64,000 nucleotides of DNA from positions 2,721,798 to 2,785,797 of the forward strand of contig NZ_JBEPSM010000001.1 of NCBI RefSeq assembly GCF_040548815.1, in the 5' to 3' direction. The stretch is from Kaistia defluvii. GTDB taxonomy: Bacteria > Pseudomonadota > Alphaproteobacteria > Rhizobiales > Kaistiaceae. The position numbers and the translations under genes are program-made. The notes under the pieces are model-generated. The model was not told the origin of the DNA. It did no database searches and was given only the letters and a program-made list of their open reading frames with translations. Positions 1-8,259 of the stretch are shown piece after piece; the first letter of the stretch is position 1, and each line of letters opens with the position of its first letter.

Positions 1-1009
1 GGCCGAACATTTCGTGCAGAGACAGTACCGCGTCGTTGGACGGGTGGTAGGCGTAGTGGCAGGTCGGGCGATAGACGACTTCGCCCTCTTCGCGCACCGT
101 GAAGTGGTCGGCGATCGAGATCGCCTCATTATGCGTCACGAGGTAGCCGAGCTGCGGGCCCGGCGTCGGGCACCAGGAGCGCACGCGCGTATCGGCGCCC
201 GGGCCGAGCAGGAAGATCGCCGCGCCGCTGCCGGTGTCATGCGTGCGGGCATGGTCCGGAATCCAGCGCTCATGCGTGCCCCAGCCGAGCTCGGCCGGCT
301 GCAGCGCTTCGGAGATAAAGCCCTCGACCGACCAGGTGTTGATGAAGGTGTCGAGTTGCTTGGCGACGCGGGCGCGCTGGGTGTCGCGTTCGGCGATGTG
401 GATGCCCTTGACGCCGGTCGCCTTCATCAGCGCGGCCCATTCGCGGCGCGTCTTCGGCTCGTCATGCTCGATGTTGAGGTCGCGCGCCACGTCGAGCAGC
501 GCCTGCTTGACGAACCACGACACCATGCCCGGATTGGCGCCGGAGCAAGAAACCGCGGTCGGACCGCCGGGATTGGCGCGCTTTTCCGTCAGCAGCTCTT
601 CGCGCAGCGCATAGTTGGAGCGCGAGGCCGGATCGGCCTTGTGATCGTAATAGAAGCCCGGCCAGGGCTCGATCACCGTATCGATGTAGAGGCTGCCCAT
701 CTCGCGGGCGAGCCGCATGATGTCGAGCGAGGAGGTGTCGACCGAGAGATTGACGCAGAAACCGCCGGGAGCCAGCAGCGGCGCCAGGATCTCGCGGAAA
801 TTTTCCCGCGTCAGCGCCGCCTTGACGTGCTTCACGCCGTAGGTGGCCATCAGTCCGACGTTTTCACTGCTCGGTTCGATGACCGTGATCTGCGGCTGGT
901 CGAGCGCGAAATGGCGCCTGATTAGCGGGAGGAACCCTCGCCCGATCGAACCGAAGCCGATGATGACCACGGGGCCATTGATGCGACCGTAGACAGGCCA
1001 AGTCGTCAT
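1..1009 (-). CDS. hss: homospermidine synthase, C-terminus cut by window edge
   Basis: About 336 residues are visible and the frame is open to the window edge. The protein starts MTTWPVYGRINGPVV and has an NAD-binding glycine pattern (GFGSIGRG, residues about 18-25), as in the saccharopine dehydrogenase-like homospermidine synthase family. That family makes sym-homospermidine from putrescine with NAD in the cytoplasm. The ATG at 1007-1009 has GAGGAG nine bases upstream (1019-1024). The neighbouring ornithine decarboxylase would supply putrescine, which supports the assignment. Between the two lie a terminator-like hairpin and a 13-bp palindrome, so this gene may have its own promoter. Family-level identification rests on my recognition of the sequence; the missing C-terminus was not seen. 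Confidence 0.88.
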   Translation of the reverse strand, partial: MTTWPVYGRINGPVVIIGFGSIGRGFLPLIRRHFALDQPQITVIEPSSENVGLMATYGVKHVKAALTRENFREILAPLLAPGGFCVNLSVDTSSLDIMRLAREMGSLYIDTVIEPWPGFYYDHKADPASRSNYALREELLTEKRANPGGPTAVSCSGANPGMVSWFVKQALLDVARDLNIEHDEPKTRREWAALMKATGVKGIHIAERDTQRARVAKQLDTFINTWSVEGFISEALQPAELGWGTHERWIPDHARTHDTGSGAAIFLLGPGADTRVRSWCPTPGPQLGYLVTHNEAISIADHFTVREEGEVVYRPTCHYAYHPSNDAVLSLHEMFG

Positions 1010-1044
1010 AGCGAGACACTCCTCAAAGTCGAAATCAACAAGTG

Positions 1045-1057
1045 GGGTACCGTACCC
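1045..1057. promoter_or_regulatory. 13-bp perfect palindrome upstream of hss
   Basis: GGGTAC-C-GTACCC is a perfect inverted repeat 36 bases before the hss start codon, between the upstream terminator-like hairpin and the ribosome binding site. The position suits an operator. No known regulator is recognised from the sequence. Confidence 0.35.
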
Positions 1058-1065
1058 TTCCTTCG

Positions 1066-1116
1066 TGACAAACAAAAAGTCGTGGATGAAGGAGCGTCAG
1101 CTCTTCCATCCACGAC
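1066..1116 (-). terminator. intrinsic-terminator-like hairpin between GNAT gene and hss
   Basis: Read on the minus strand, GTCGTGGATG and CATCCACGAC form a perfect 10-bp stem (1107-1116 with 1079-1088) around an 18-nt loop, directly followed by TTTTTGTTTG. This is the shape of a Rho-independent terminator, although the loop is long. It would separate the decarboxylase-acetyltransferase transcript from hss or act as an attenuator. Confidence 0.6.
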
Positions 1117-1133
1117 CGGTTTGAAGCGGGAGC

Positions 1134-1706
1134 CTAGCGGCTTGTGTCGGCCAGGTCGAGCCCGGACGGGCTTGCAACCAGCGGAAAGTCCTGCGCGGAG
1201 AGCGGCGGGACCGACCAGTCGCCTGTCGCGACCAGCATTCCGGAGGCGCCGTCGAGGGCGCCTTCGCGGAGTTCCAGGGCCAGGAAGCGCTTGCGCTCCA
1301 CGGGCCCCGGCATCAGCAGGCTCTGCGTCGCCGCGGCGGAAAAGCCGAAGCGGGCATAATATTCGGCATCGCCGACCAGTATCACGGCGCCATGGCCGAA
1401 CATGGCGGCGCGGTTCAGCGCGGCGCGCATCAGCTTGCCGCCAAGGCCTTCGCTCTGCCGTTCCGGCGCGATCGCCAGCGGCCCGAGCAGCAGCGCGTCG
1501 CGGCCGCCGGCCGCAACGTTCCACAGACGGACCGTACCGATGATCTCGTCGCCATCGCGGGCGACGAGAGCCAGGCCGGACGCCGGCAGGCGATTTTCCC
1601 GCAGGCGTTCGGAGGTCTTCTGGTGGCGATCCGGACCCATGGTCCGGTCAAGCAGCATTTCCCGGGCGCCGGCTTCGCCGGGCGCCTCCACGTCGATCTG
1701 AATCAT
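1134..1706 (-). CDS. GNAT family N-acetyltransferase
   Basis: A 190-residue protein of the GNAT fold, related to YhbS-type acetyltransferases. The acetyl-CoA binding region is visible as LGPLAIAPERQSEGLGGKLM (about residues 74-93), followed by the AEYYARFGF motif typical of the last strands. It should transfer an acetyl group from acetyl-CoA to an amine; the substrate cannot be read from sequence. It lies 13 bp downstream of the ornithine decarboxylase and is probably co-transcribed, so a polyamine or diamine substrate is an attractive inference, but family members act on many substrates. Confidence 0.82.
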   Translation of the reverse strand: MIQIDVEAPGEAGAREMLLDRTMGPDRHQKTSERLRENRLPASGLALVARDGDEIIGTVRLWNVAAGGRDALLLGPLAIAPERQSEGLGGKLMRAALNRAAMFGHGAVILVGDAEYYARFGFSAAATQSLLMPGPVERKRFLALELREGALDGASGMLVATGDWSVPPLSAQDFPLVASPSGLDLADTSR

Positions 1707-1719
1707 CGATGGAATTCCC

Positions 1720-2853
1720 TCAGATCACGAAGGATTCGAGCGGCTTGAAGCCGTTGAAGGCGACGGCCGAATAGGTCGTCGTATAGGCGCCGGTACCTTC
1801 GATCAGCACTTCGTCGCCGATCGAGAGCGAAACCGGCAGGTGATACGGCGTCTTCTCGTAGAGGACGTCAGCCGAGTCGCAGGTCGGGCCGGCAAGCACG
1901 CAGGCCGTCTTCTCGTCGTGGTCATGCGCCGTGCGGATCGGGTAGCGGATCGACTCGTCCATCGTCTCGGCGAGGCCGCCGAACTTGCCGATGTCGAGAT
2001 AGACCCAGCGCAGGTCGTCGGCCGAGTCGCTCTTCTTCGAGATCAACACGACTTCCGTCTTGATGATGCCGGCATTGCCGACCATGCCGCGGCCCGGCTC
2101 GATGATCGTCTCCGGGATCCGGTTGCCGAAATGGCGCTTCAGGGCCGAGTCGATCGACGAGGCATAGTTCTCCACGCCCGGAATCTCCTTGAGATAACGG
2201 GTCGGGAAGCCGCCGCCGAGATTGACCATCGACAGCTGGATGCCGCGCTCTGCGAGCGTGTGGAAGATGCCGGCGGCCGACGCGAGCGCGCCGTCCCAGG
2301 CTTCGGTGTTCGCCTGCTGCGAACCGACATGGAACGAAACGCCATAGGCGCGCAGGCCCTGGCGATGGGCATGCTCGAGCACGCCGACAGCCATCTGGGG
2401 CTCGCAACCGAACTTGCGCGAAAGCGGCCATTCGGCGCCGGCGCCGTCGCACAGAATGCGGCAGAACACGCGGGTGCCGGGAGCGGCGCGGGCGACCTTG
2501 TCGACTTCGGCTTCGCAATCGACCGCATAAAGGTCGATGCCACGCGCGAAGGCAGCGGCGACGTCGCGCTCCTTCTTGATGGTGTTGCCGAAGGAGATGC
2601 GGTCCGGGGTCGCGCCAGCGGCCAGCGCCATGTCGATCTCGGCGACCGACGCGCAGTCGAAGTTCGAGCCGAGCGAAGCGAGCAGCGCCAGCACTTCCGG
2701 AGCCGGATTGGCCTTCACCGCATAGAAGACGCGGGTGTCGGGCAGAGCGTGCGCGAAGGTGAGATAATTCTCCCGCACGACATCGAGATCCACGACAAGG
2801 CACGGGCCTTCGGGACGTCGGCTATTGAGGAAGTCGATGATGCGAGCGGTCAT
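1720..2853 (-). CDS. ornithine decarboxylase (alanine-racemase-fold PLP enzyme)
   Basis: A 377-residue fold-type III PLP decarboxylase of the ornithine/diaminopimelate/arginine decarboxylase family. FYAVKANP holds the PLP lysine (Lys47), HVGSQ is a conserved active-site strand, and GPTCDSADVLYE near the C-terminus has the catalytic cysteine. It makes putrescine from ornithine; some alphaproteobacterial members also accept lysine. The frame is open further upstream to 3141, but the ATG at 2851-2853 gives the length usual for the family and leaves a structured leader. Next to hss it completes a two-step route from ornithine to homospermidine. Confidence 0.9.
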   Translation of the reverse strand: MTARIIDFLNSRRPEGPCLVVDLDVVRENYLTFAHALPDTRVFYAVKANPAPEVLALLASLGSNFDCASVAEIDMALAAGATPDRISFGNTIKKERDVAAAFARGIDLYAVDCEAEVDKVARAAPGTRVFCRILCDGAGAEWPLSRKFGCEPQMAVGVLEHAHRQGLRAYGVSFHVGSQQANTEAWDGALASAAGIFHTLAERGIQLSMVNLGGGFPTRYLKEIPGVENYASSIDSALKRHFGNRIPETIIEPGRGMVGNAGIIKTEVVLISKKSDSADDLRWVYLDIGKFGGLAETMDESIRYPIRTAHDHDEKTACVLAGPTCDSADVLYEKTPYHLPVSLSIGDEVLIEGTGAYTTTYSAVAFNGFKPLESFVI

Positions 2854-3380
2854 GAGGGTCTCCCCGATGGCCTGCCAAGGCCAGAAAAGCGTTGCGAAGC
2901 GGGACGAAACCGGAGCGAAATCGCCGCGCCGAGCGCTATGGACGCGATCGGAACGTTGAAGACGAGCCGTTTTTGCCGGGGTAAGCCGGCAGTTTTCGCG
3001 GGTAGCAGTCGCTTGGGACAAACGGCCAGCGTTTATCGTGAGCGCTGCCTTCGCTTGGAACGGGAGACCCGATCCGCACGCCCGGCAAGGATGTAGTGCC
3101 TCTTCAGTGACTACGGCCGATGGAGAGCCGTCCGAGACCAAAAAAGCCCGCTACGTCGTTGCTTCAAGTCGCGTCCTCCGCGGAGACGGAGTTCACCGGT
3201 TTCGCTTTCCGGCTGCCGACCTTATCGGGATCTCTCCCGAACTCCTGGGACCCTCTCTTTGTGAGGGTCTTGGGCGTCGCTTCGGCCTCTTGTCCGAAGC
3301 CCCACCGGTCGGCACGCAACCACAGGCACGTGCGATAATTGGGCAAGCGGTACGTAGGCCCAACGCGGTTAACATTCAAG
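2854..3380 (-). ncRNA. long structured 5' leader of ornithine decarboxylase, candidate speF-type RNA
   Basis: About 530 nt without a convincing protein gene precede the decarboxylase. Read on the minus strand it folds into several clean hairpins: GCACG/CGTGC (3312-3333), GCTTCGG/CCGAAGC (3279-3300), GACCCTC/GAGGGTC (3249-3269) and TCGGGA/TCCCGA (3225-3240). A GGGCTTTTTT tract near 3140-3150 could be a regulatory pause or terminator. A conserved speF leader is described upstream of ornithine decarboxylase genes in alphaproteobacteria, and the location and length fit. I could not test the covariance model. Short frames inside it (for example 3193-3375) might be leader peptides, but nothing supports their translation. 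Confidence 0.5.
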
Positions 3381-3603
3381 CGGTTTTTGCCCCTCGGGCA
3401 CAAAAATCATGCAGGGGCGGCCGCAGCGCGGCCGACATGACGGAATCACGACATTTTTGTGTCGCCACAGGGGCTTGGCAGCCCCCTCCGGGAGCCGGAT
3501 TCCGCCTGCCAAACAGGCTTAACACGCCCGCCACTGCGATTGATTCGTGCTTCCGGCAATCGGCCCGATCGCCTATGCAGAAGCGGCAACAGGAGTGCTG
3601 CAT
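3381..3603. other. intergenic region between divergent odc and ggt
   Basis: No gene is seen. The stretch holds small hairpins (CGACA/TGTCG near 3447-3464; GGGGCT/AGCCCC near 3471-3486) and should contain both divergent promoters. I cannot place the -35 and -10 boxes with confidence. Confidence 0.4.
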
Positions 3604-5193
3604 GTGAACGAGACCGTCGTCGGCGAAAAGGGCATGGTTGTGGCTCCCCACAGGGCTGCAGCGGAAGCGGGGGCCGAGATCATCCGGGCCGGCGGCAACG
3701 CCATTGAGGCAGTGATCGCCGCGGCCGCCACCATCGCCGTGGTCTATCCGCATATGAATGCCATCGGCGGCGACGGCTTCTGGCTGATCCGCGAGCCCGG
3801 CAAGGAGCCGCGCTACCTTGAAGCCTGCGGCGGCGCCGGTTCGCTCGCCACCATCAAGGCCTATCGCGGCAAGGGCTATGACACGATCCCGACGCGCGGC
3901 CCCGACGCGGCGCTCACCGTCGCCGGCGCGGTTTCCGGCTGGAACACCGCCTATGAACTGTCGCAGAGCCTGGGCGGGCGGATCGACCGCCCCACCCTGC
4001 TCGCCAACGCCGTTGAACATGCCAAGAAGGGCATAAGCGTCACCCGCTCGCAGGCCCGGCTGACAGCGCAGCATCTGGCCGACCTCTCCGCCGCCCCCGG
4101 CTTCAAGGACGTGTTCCTGGTCGACGGCAAGGCGCCGGAGCTTGGCGCGACGATCCGTCAGGAACGCCTCGCCGATACGCTCGAACATCTCGGCCGCGCC
4201 GGCTTCCTCGACTTCTACAAGGGCGACGTCGCCAGCGAGATCGCCGGCGATCTCGAGCGTTTCGAATGCCCCGTGACGCGCGACGACCTCGCCGCGCATG
4301 AGGCGCGCCTGCGCGCGCCCCTCTCCGTCCGGCTCGAGGGCGCCACGGTCTTCAACTCGCCGCCGCCGACCCAGGGCCTCGCCTCGCTGCTGATCCTCGG
4401 CATCTTCGAGCGGCTCAACGTCAAGCGCGGCGAGAGCTTCGAGCATATTCACGGGCTGGTCGAGGCGACCAAGCGCGCCTTCCTGATCCGCGACAAGCAT
4501 GTGACCGACCCGATCTTCGCCGGCGATCTCTCCGTGCATCTGTCGCCGCGCGTGCTCGACCGCGAGGCGGCGCAGATCAGCATGTCCCGCGCCGCACCCT
4601 GGCCTCAGGTGGCGAAGAAGGGCGACACGGTCTGGCTCGGCGCGATCGACGCCTCCGGCCTCTCCGTCTCCTATATCCAGTCGATCTTCTGGGAGTTCGG
4701 CTCCGGCGTGGTGCTGCCGGCGACCGGCATCACCTGGCAGAACCGCGGCGCCAGCTTCTCGCTCGATCCGCGCGCGCTCAACCCACTGGAGCCCGGCCGC
4801 AAGCCTTTCCACACGCTGAATCCGGCGCTCGCCCGCTTCGACGATGGCCGCATCATGAGCTATGGCACGATGGGCGGCGAAGGCCAGCCGCAGACGCAGG
4901 CCGCCCTGATGAGCCGGCATGCGCTGTTCGGCATGGATCTGGGCGAGGCGATCGACGCGCCGCGCTGGCTGCTCGGCCGCACCTGGGGCTCGGACCACAC
5001 CAATCTGCGCGTGGAAAACCGGTTCGATCCCGACCTTCTGATCGCGCTGGAGCGGGCCGGCCACGAGGTCGCCGTGCTGGACGAGGCCTATTCCGACACG
5101 ATGGGCCATGCCGGCGCGCTGGTGCGGCGCAAGGATGGCCGGATCTTCGGCGCCAGCGATCCGCGTTCAGACGGCGCCGCCATCGCCGCCTGA
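3604..5193 (+). CDS. gamma-glutamyltransferase family protein
   Basis: About 529 residues of the gamma-glutamyltranspeptidase (Ntn hydrolase) family, with the N-terminal pattern GMVVAPH...GGNAIEAVIAAAATIAVVYPHMNAIGGDGFWLI. These enzymes self-cleave before a threonine that becomes the nucleophile. Here GDT holds the candidate Thr342, but it is followed by VWLGAID instead of the usual T-H-(F/Y)-S-V-V-D, so activity or specificity may differ. A GTG start at 3604 is chosen because AGGAG lies at 3591-3595 and the family begins near this point. No signal peptide is evident from this start, so a cytoplasmic location is possible. An amidase and a LysR regulator follow on the same strand. Confidence 0.8.
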   Translation: MNETVVGEKGMVVAPHRAAAEAGAEIIRAGGNAIEAVIAAAATIAVVYPHMNAIGGDGFWLIREPGKEPRYLEACGGAGSLATIKAYRGKGYDTIPTRGPDAALTVAGAVSGWNTAYELSQSLGGRIDRPTLLANAVEHAKKGISVTRSQARLTAQHLADLSAAPGFKDVFLVDGKAPELGATIRQERLADTLEHLGRAGFLDFYKGDVASEIAGDLERFECPVTRDDLAAHEARLRAPLSVRLEGATVFNSPPPTQGLASLLILGIFERLNVKRGESFEHIHGLVEATKRAFLIRDKHVTDPIFAGDLSVHLSPRVLDREAAQISMSRAAPWPQVAKKGDTVWLGAIDASGLSVSYIQSIFWEFGSGVVLPATGITWQNRGASFSLDPRALNPLEPGRKPFHTLNPALARFDDGRIMSYGTMGGEGQPQTQAALMSRHALFGMDLGEAIDAPRWLLGRTWGSDHTNLRVENRFDPDLLIALERAGHEVAVLDEAYSDTMGHAGALVRRKDGRIFGASDPRSDGAAIAA

Positions 5194-5308
5194 GGCGCCC
5201 AGCGCGCTCTTTTTTGGCAAATACCTGAGAATGGCGCTATGAATCGCCTGCAAAGCGACGCCGCGAAGGCGTCGCCCCGATATCCCATCCAGGAGTCGAT
5301 AGACGCCC

Positions 5309-6493
5309 ATGCTTCTCGCCAACGATCCGGTCCATGCGTTCGTCGACTATCCCGCCGTTGAAGTGCCGTCCTCCCCGACCGGGCCGCTCGTCGGACTCAC
5401 CATGGCGATCAAGGATCTCTATGACGTCGCCGGCTATCCGACCGGCGTCGGCCACCCGCTGAAGCGCGCCGAGAGCGGCGACAAGACGGTGACCGCGCCC
5501 GCCGTGCAGCTTCTGCTCGATGCCGGCGCTCGCTTCGTCGGCAAGGTCCATACCGACGAGTTCGCCTATTCGATGAACGGCGAGAACCACCATTACGGCA
5601 CGCCGATCAATGTCCGCGCGCCCGGCCGCATCCCGGGCGGCTCGTCCTCCGGCTCGGCCACCGCCGTCTCGGGCGGCCTGGTCGATTTCGCGCTTGGCAG
5701 CGACACCGGCGGCTCGGTGCGCGCGCCCGCTTCCTATAACGGCCTGCTCGGCATCCGCCCGACGCATGGGCGCATCGACATCTCCCGCGTCGCGCCGCTG
5801 GCCGAGACCTTCGACACGGTCGGTTGGTTCGCCCGCGACGCCGATACCTTCTCCCGCGTCGGCGCCGTGCTGCTGGGCGAGGACGAGAGCGACACGCCGC
5901 TGACCCGCTTCCTCGTCGGCGACGACATCCATGCCCTGCTGCTCGGCGAACTGGAAGAAGCCGCCGTCCGTTCGGCGACGCCGCGCATCGCCGCGCATCT
6001 GGAGCCGGCCGGCGCCGTCATCGTCGCGCCGGATGGGCTCGCCGCCTGGCGCATGATCTTCCGCACCATGCAGGCCTATGAAGCCTGGCAGGCGAATGGC
6101 GAATGGATCGAGAGCCGCCAGCCGAGCTTCGGCCCCGGCGTGCGCGAGCGCTTCGAATGGGCGAGCCACGTCACCCGCGAGGAATATGACGCCGCCGCCC
6201 TGCGCCGCGCCCAGGTCCGGGCGCGCGTGCGCGGCCTGCTCGGCGACAATACCGTCCTTGCCATCCCGACCACGCCCGGCATTGCGCCGCGCATCGGCCT
6301 TGGAGGCGACGAGCTCGAATCCTACCGCAACCGCGCGCTTTCCATGCTCTGCACCGCCGGCCTCGCCGGCCTGCCGCAGATCAGCCTGCCGCTCGCCGAC
6401 CATGAGGGGTGCCCGCTGGGCGTCTCGCTGATCGCGCCGGCCGGCCGCGACCGCGCCCTGATCGATCTCGCCGCCCGGATCATGGCCGGCTAG
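5309..6493 (+). CDS. amidase signature family protein
   Basis: A 394-residue amidase signature enzyme (GatA/AtzF-type fold) that hydrolyses a carboxamide. The Ser-cisSer-Lys triad is visible: Lys35 in MAIKD, the glycine/serine-rich GGSSSGSA segment (about 110-117) and the nucleophile Ser136 in GSDTGGSVR. It is shorter than GatA, and no gatB or gatC lies nearby, so it is a stand-alone amidase rather than a tRNA amidotransferase subunit. AGGAG lies at 5291-5295. It is 115 bp after the gamma-glutamyltransferase-like gene and 71 bp before a LysR gene; a shared amide-degradation role is inference. Confidence 0.85.
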   Translation: MLLANDPVHAFVDYPAVEVPSSPTGPLVGLTMAIKDLYDVAGYPTGVGHPLKRAESGDKTVTAPAVQLLLDAGARFVGKVHTDEFAYSMNGENHHYGTPINVRAPGRIPGGSSSGSATAVSGGLVDFALGSDTGGSVRAPASYNGLLGIRPTHGRIDISRVAPLAETFDTVGWFARDADTFSRVGAVLLGEDESDTPLTRFLVGDDIHALLLGELEEAAVRSATPRIAAHLEPAGAVIVAPDGLAAWRMIFRTMQAYEAWQANGEWIESRQPSFGPGVRERFEWASHVTREEYDAAALRRAQVRARVRGLLGDNTVLAIPTTPGIAPRIGLGGDELESYRNRALSMLCTAGLAGLPQISLPLADHEGCPLGVSLIAPAGRDRALIDLAARIMAG

Positions 6494-6564
6494 TCCGCTT
6501 CGCCGGCCCACGCCGCCTCGCGCGGGCCGGCTCCCCCTTCGCTCGAAATACCCTAGGCGGCACG

Positions 6565-7473
6565 ATGGATACGCTCACCCGGATGAAGACCTTCGTCGAG
6601 GTCGTCGAGGCCGGCGGTTTTTCGGCCGCCGCGCGCAAGATGGGCCGCTCGAAGGCGCTGATCTCCAAATATGTCCGCGAACTCGAGGACGAACTGGGCG
6701 CCCGCCTGCTCAACCGCACGACACGCACCCTGTCGCTTACCGAGGTCGGCCAGGGCTATGCCCGCGACGCGACCGAGATCCTGCAGCGGATCGAAGACCT
6801 GCAGTCCTCGGTCGGTGACGCCCATGCCGCGCCGCGCGGCCGCCTCAAGGTCTCGGCGCCGCGCACCTTCGGCGATGGCGAGCTCGGCCGCGCGATCATG
6901 GAATTCGTGGTCAGCGAGCCGGAGATCTCGCTCGAACTGCACCTGGAGGACCGCTTCGTCGATCTCGTCGATGAGGGCTTCGACGTCGCCATCCGCATTT
7001 CGACCCTGACCGATTCAAGCCTGATCGCCCGCCGCCTCGCCTCGTTCCGCATCTCGGCCGTCGCCAGCCCCGCCGTGCTGGAACAATATGGCCTGCCGGA
7101 GCGCCCGGAGGAGCTTTCCGGCAAGCCCTGCGTCATCGATTCCAACGTCGCCTACCGCACCAACTGGCCGTTCCTGATCGACGGCGAGCGGGTAACGGTG
7201 CCGGTCAAGGGCCGCGTCGAGGTCGACAGCCCCAACGCCGCCCGCCTCGCGGCGCTGTCCGGCCTCGGCTTCGCCATCGTCCCGCATCTGGTGGTCAAGG
7301 ACGATATCGAGGCCGGCCGTCTGCGCGTCGTGCTGGAGGCCTATGAGCCGGCCAGCGCCGCCATCCACGCCGTCTATCCGCACCGCCGCCATCTCTCGGG
7401 GAAGGTACGCAGCTTCATCGACTTCCTGGTGAAGTGGTTCGACAAGAACGGCCCGCATGGCGGCAATTGCTAG
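6565..7473 (+). CDS. LysR family transcriptional regulator
   Basis: A 302-residue LysR-type regulator. The N-terminal winged helix-turn-helix is clear (MDTLTRMKTFVEVVEAGGFSAAARKMGRSKALISKYVRELE, residues 1-41), followed by the linker helix and a LysR substrate-binding domain from about residue 90 to 295. It binds DNA as an oligomer and responds to a small molecule. It is unusual in lying downstream on the same strand as its neighbours rather than divergent, so its target is uncertain; the amidase and gamma-glutamyltransferase-like genes are the nearest candidates. The frame extends upstream, but the ATG at 6565 begins the canonical domain. Confidence 0.88.
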   Translation: MDTLTRMKTFVEVVEAGGFSAAARKMGRSKALISKYVRELEDELGARLLNRTTRTLSLTEVGQGYARDATEILQRIEDLQSSVGDAHAAPRGRLKVSAPRTFGDGELGRAIMEFVVSEPEISLELHLEDRFVDLVDEGFDVAIRISTLTDSSLIARRLASFRISAVASPAVLEQYGLPERPEELSGKPCVIDSNVAYRTNWPFLIDGERVTVPVKGRVEVDSPNAARLAALSGLGFAIVPHLVVKDDIEAGRLRVVLEAYEPASAAIHAVYPHRRHLSGKVRSFIDFLVKWFDKNGPHGGNC

Positions 7474-7614
7474 GCGGGCCTCCGCCGCCAGCCGCCTTCA
7501 AGAAACTGTGACCGTCGGGCCGTCGCCGGCACGCGTCCGTCGTCGGCTCGACACGATCTGGCCGCACTTGTCTGGCCCTTTCAGGCCGTTCGCCTTTCCG
7601 CAGAGACCCATCGC

Positions 7615-8259
7615 ATGCTTCGATCCCTGATCGTCTTCGCCTTCGCCGCGCTCTTCGCGACCGCAGCCCAGGCGCATCCGCATGTCTTCGTCGATGCGAA
7701 GGAGGAGATCCTGTTCGACGCCGACGGCAAGATGTCGGCGATCCGCCATATCTGGCAGTTCGACCAGGCCTTCACCGCCTTCGCCATCCAGGGCCTCGAC
7801 GCCAATGGCGACGGCAAGCTGTCGGACGAGGAATTGCAGCCGCTCGCCAAGGTCAACGTCGAGTCGCTGAAGGACTACCACTACTTCACCCGGCTGAAGG
7901 TCAATGGCCGCCGCGCGCCGGTCGAGGCGCCGTCCGAATACTGGCTCGACTTCCACGACAGCCGGCTGACGCTGTTCTACACGCTGCCGCTGAAGACGCC
8001 GACAGCGGTCGGCGAGACGACGACGCTGGAAGTGTTCGACCCCGAATATTTCGTCGCCTTCAACTTCGTGAAGCATCACGCCATCACGCTCACCGGCGCG
8101 CCGGCCAATTGCACGGCGCATTACGCGCCGCCGCATGAGCTCGACGCCGACATCATGGCCAAGCTTGCCGCGATCCCGGCCGACCAGCGCGACCTGCCCG
8201 ATGAACTCGCCGACGCGGCCTCGAGCCTCGCGGCCCAGATCACGATCCGCTGTTCATGA
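7615..8259 (+). CDS. DUF1007 family periplasmic protein
   Basis: 214 residues with a signal peptide (MLRSLIVFAFAALFATAAQA, cleavage near 20-21), then HPHVFVDAKEEILFD, the typical start of mature DUF1007 proteins. An EF-hand-like stretch DANGDGKLSDEE (about 63-74) may bind a metal. DUF1007 proteins are regularly encoded beside nickel/cobalt or divalent-metal transporters and are thought to be periplasmic partners. The next gene is such a transporter and overlaps this one by 4 bp (ATGA at 8256-8259), which indicates translational coupling. The exact function of the family is unknown. Confidence 0.85.
   Translation: MLRSLIVFAFAALFATAAQAHPHVFVDAKEEILFDADGKMSAIRHIWQFDQAFTAFAIQGLDANGDGKLSDEELQPLAKVNVESLKDYHYFTRLKVNGRRAPVEAPSEYWLDFHDSRLTLFYTLPLKTPTAVGETTTLEVFDPEYFVAFNFVKHHAITLTGAPANCTAHYAPPHELDADIMAKLAAIPADQRDLPDELADAASSLAAQITIRCS

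Noticed and set aside
14..925. 303-residue plus-strand frame at the left edge
   Set aside because: Antisense to homospermidine synthase, whose NAD motif and conserved blocks are on the minus strand.
3164..3403. 79-residue frame within the ornithine decarboxylase leader
   Set aside because: It starts at TTG, has no ribosome binding site and follows the predicted stems; kept only as a remote leader-peptide possibility.
3376..5109. 577-residue minus-strand frame opposite the gamma-glutamyltransferase-like gene
   Set aside because: Antisense shadow with compositionally biased translation and no motif.
5309..6493. GatA subunit of the tRNA amidotransferase
   Set aside because: The protein is about 90 residues too short and no gatB or gatC is adjacent; it fits a stand-alone amidase better.
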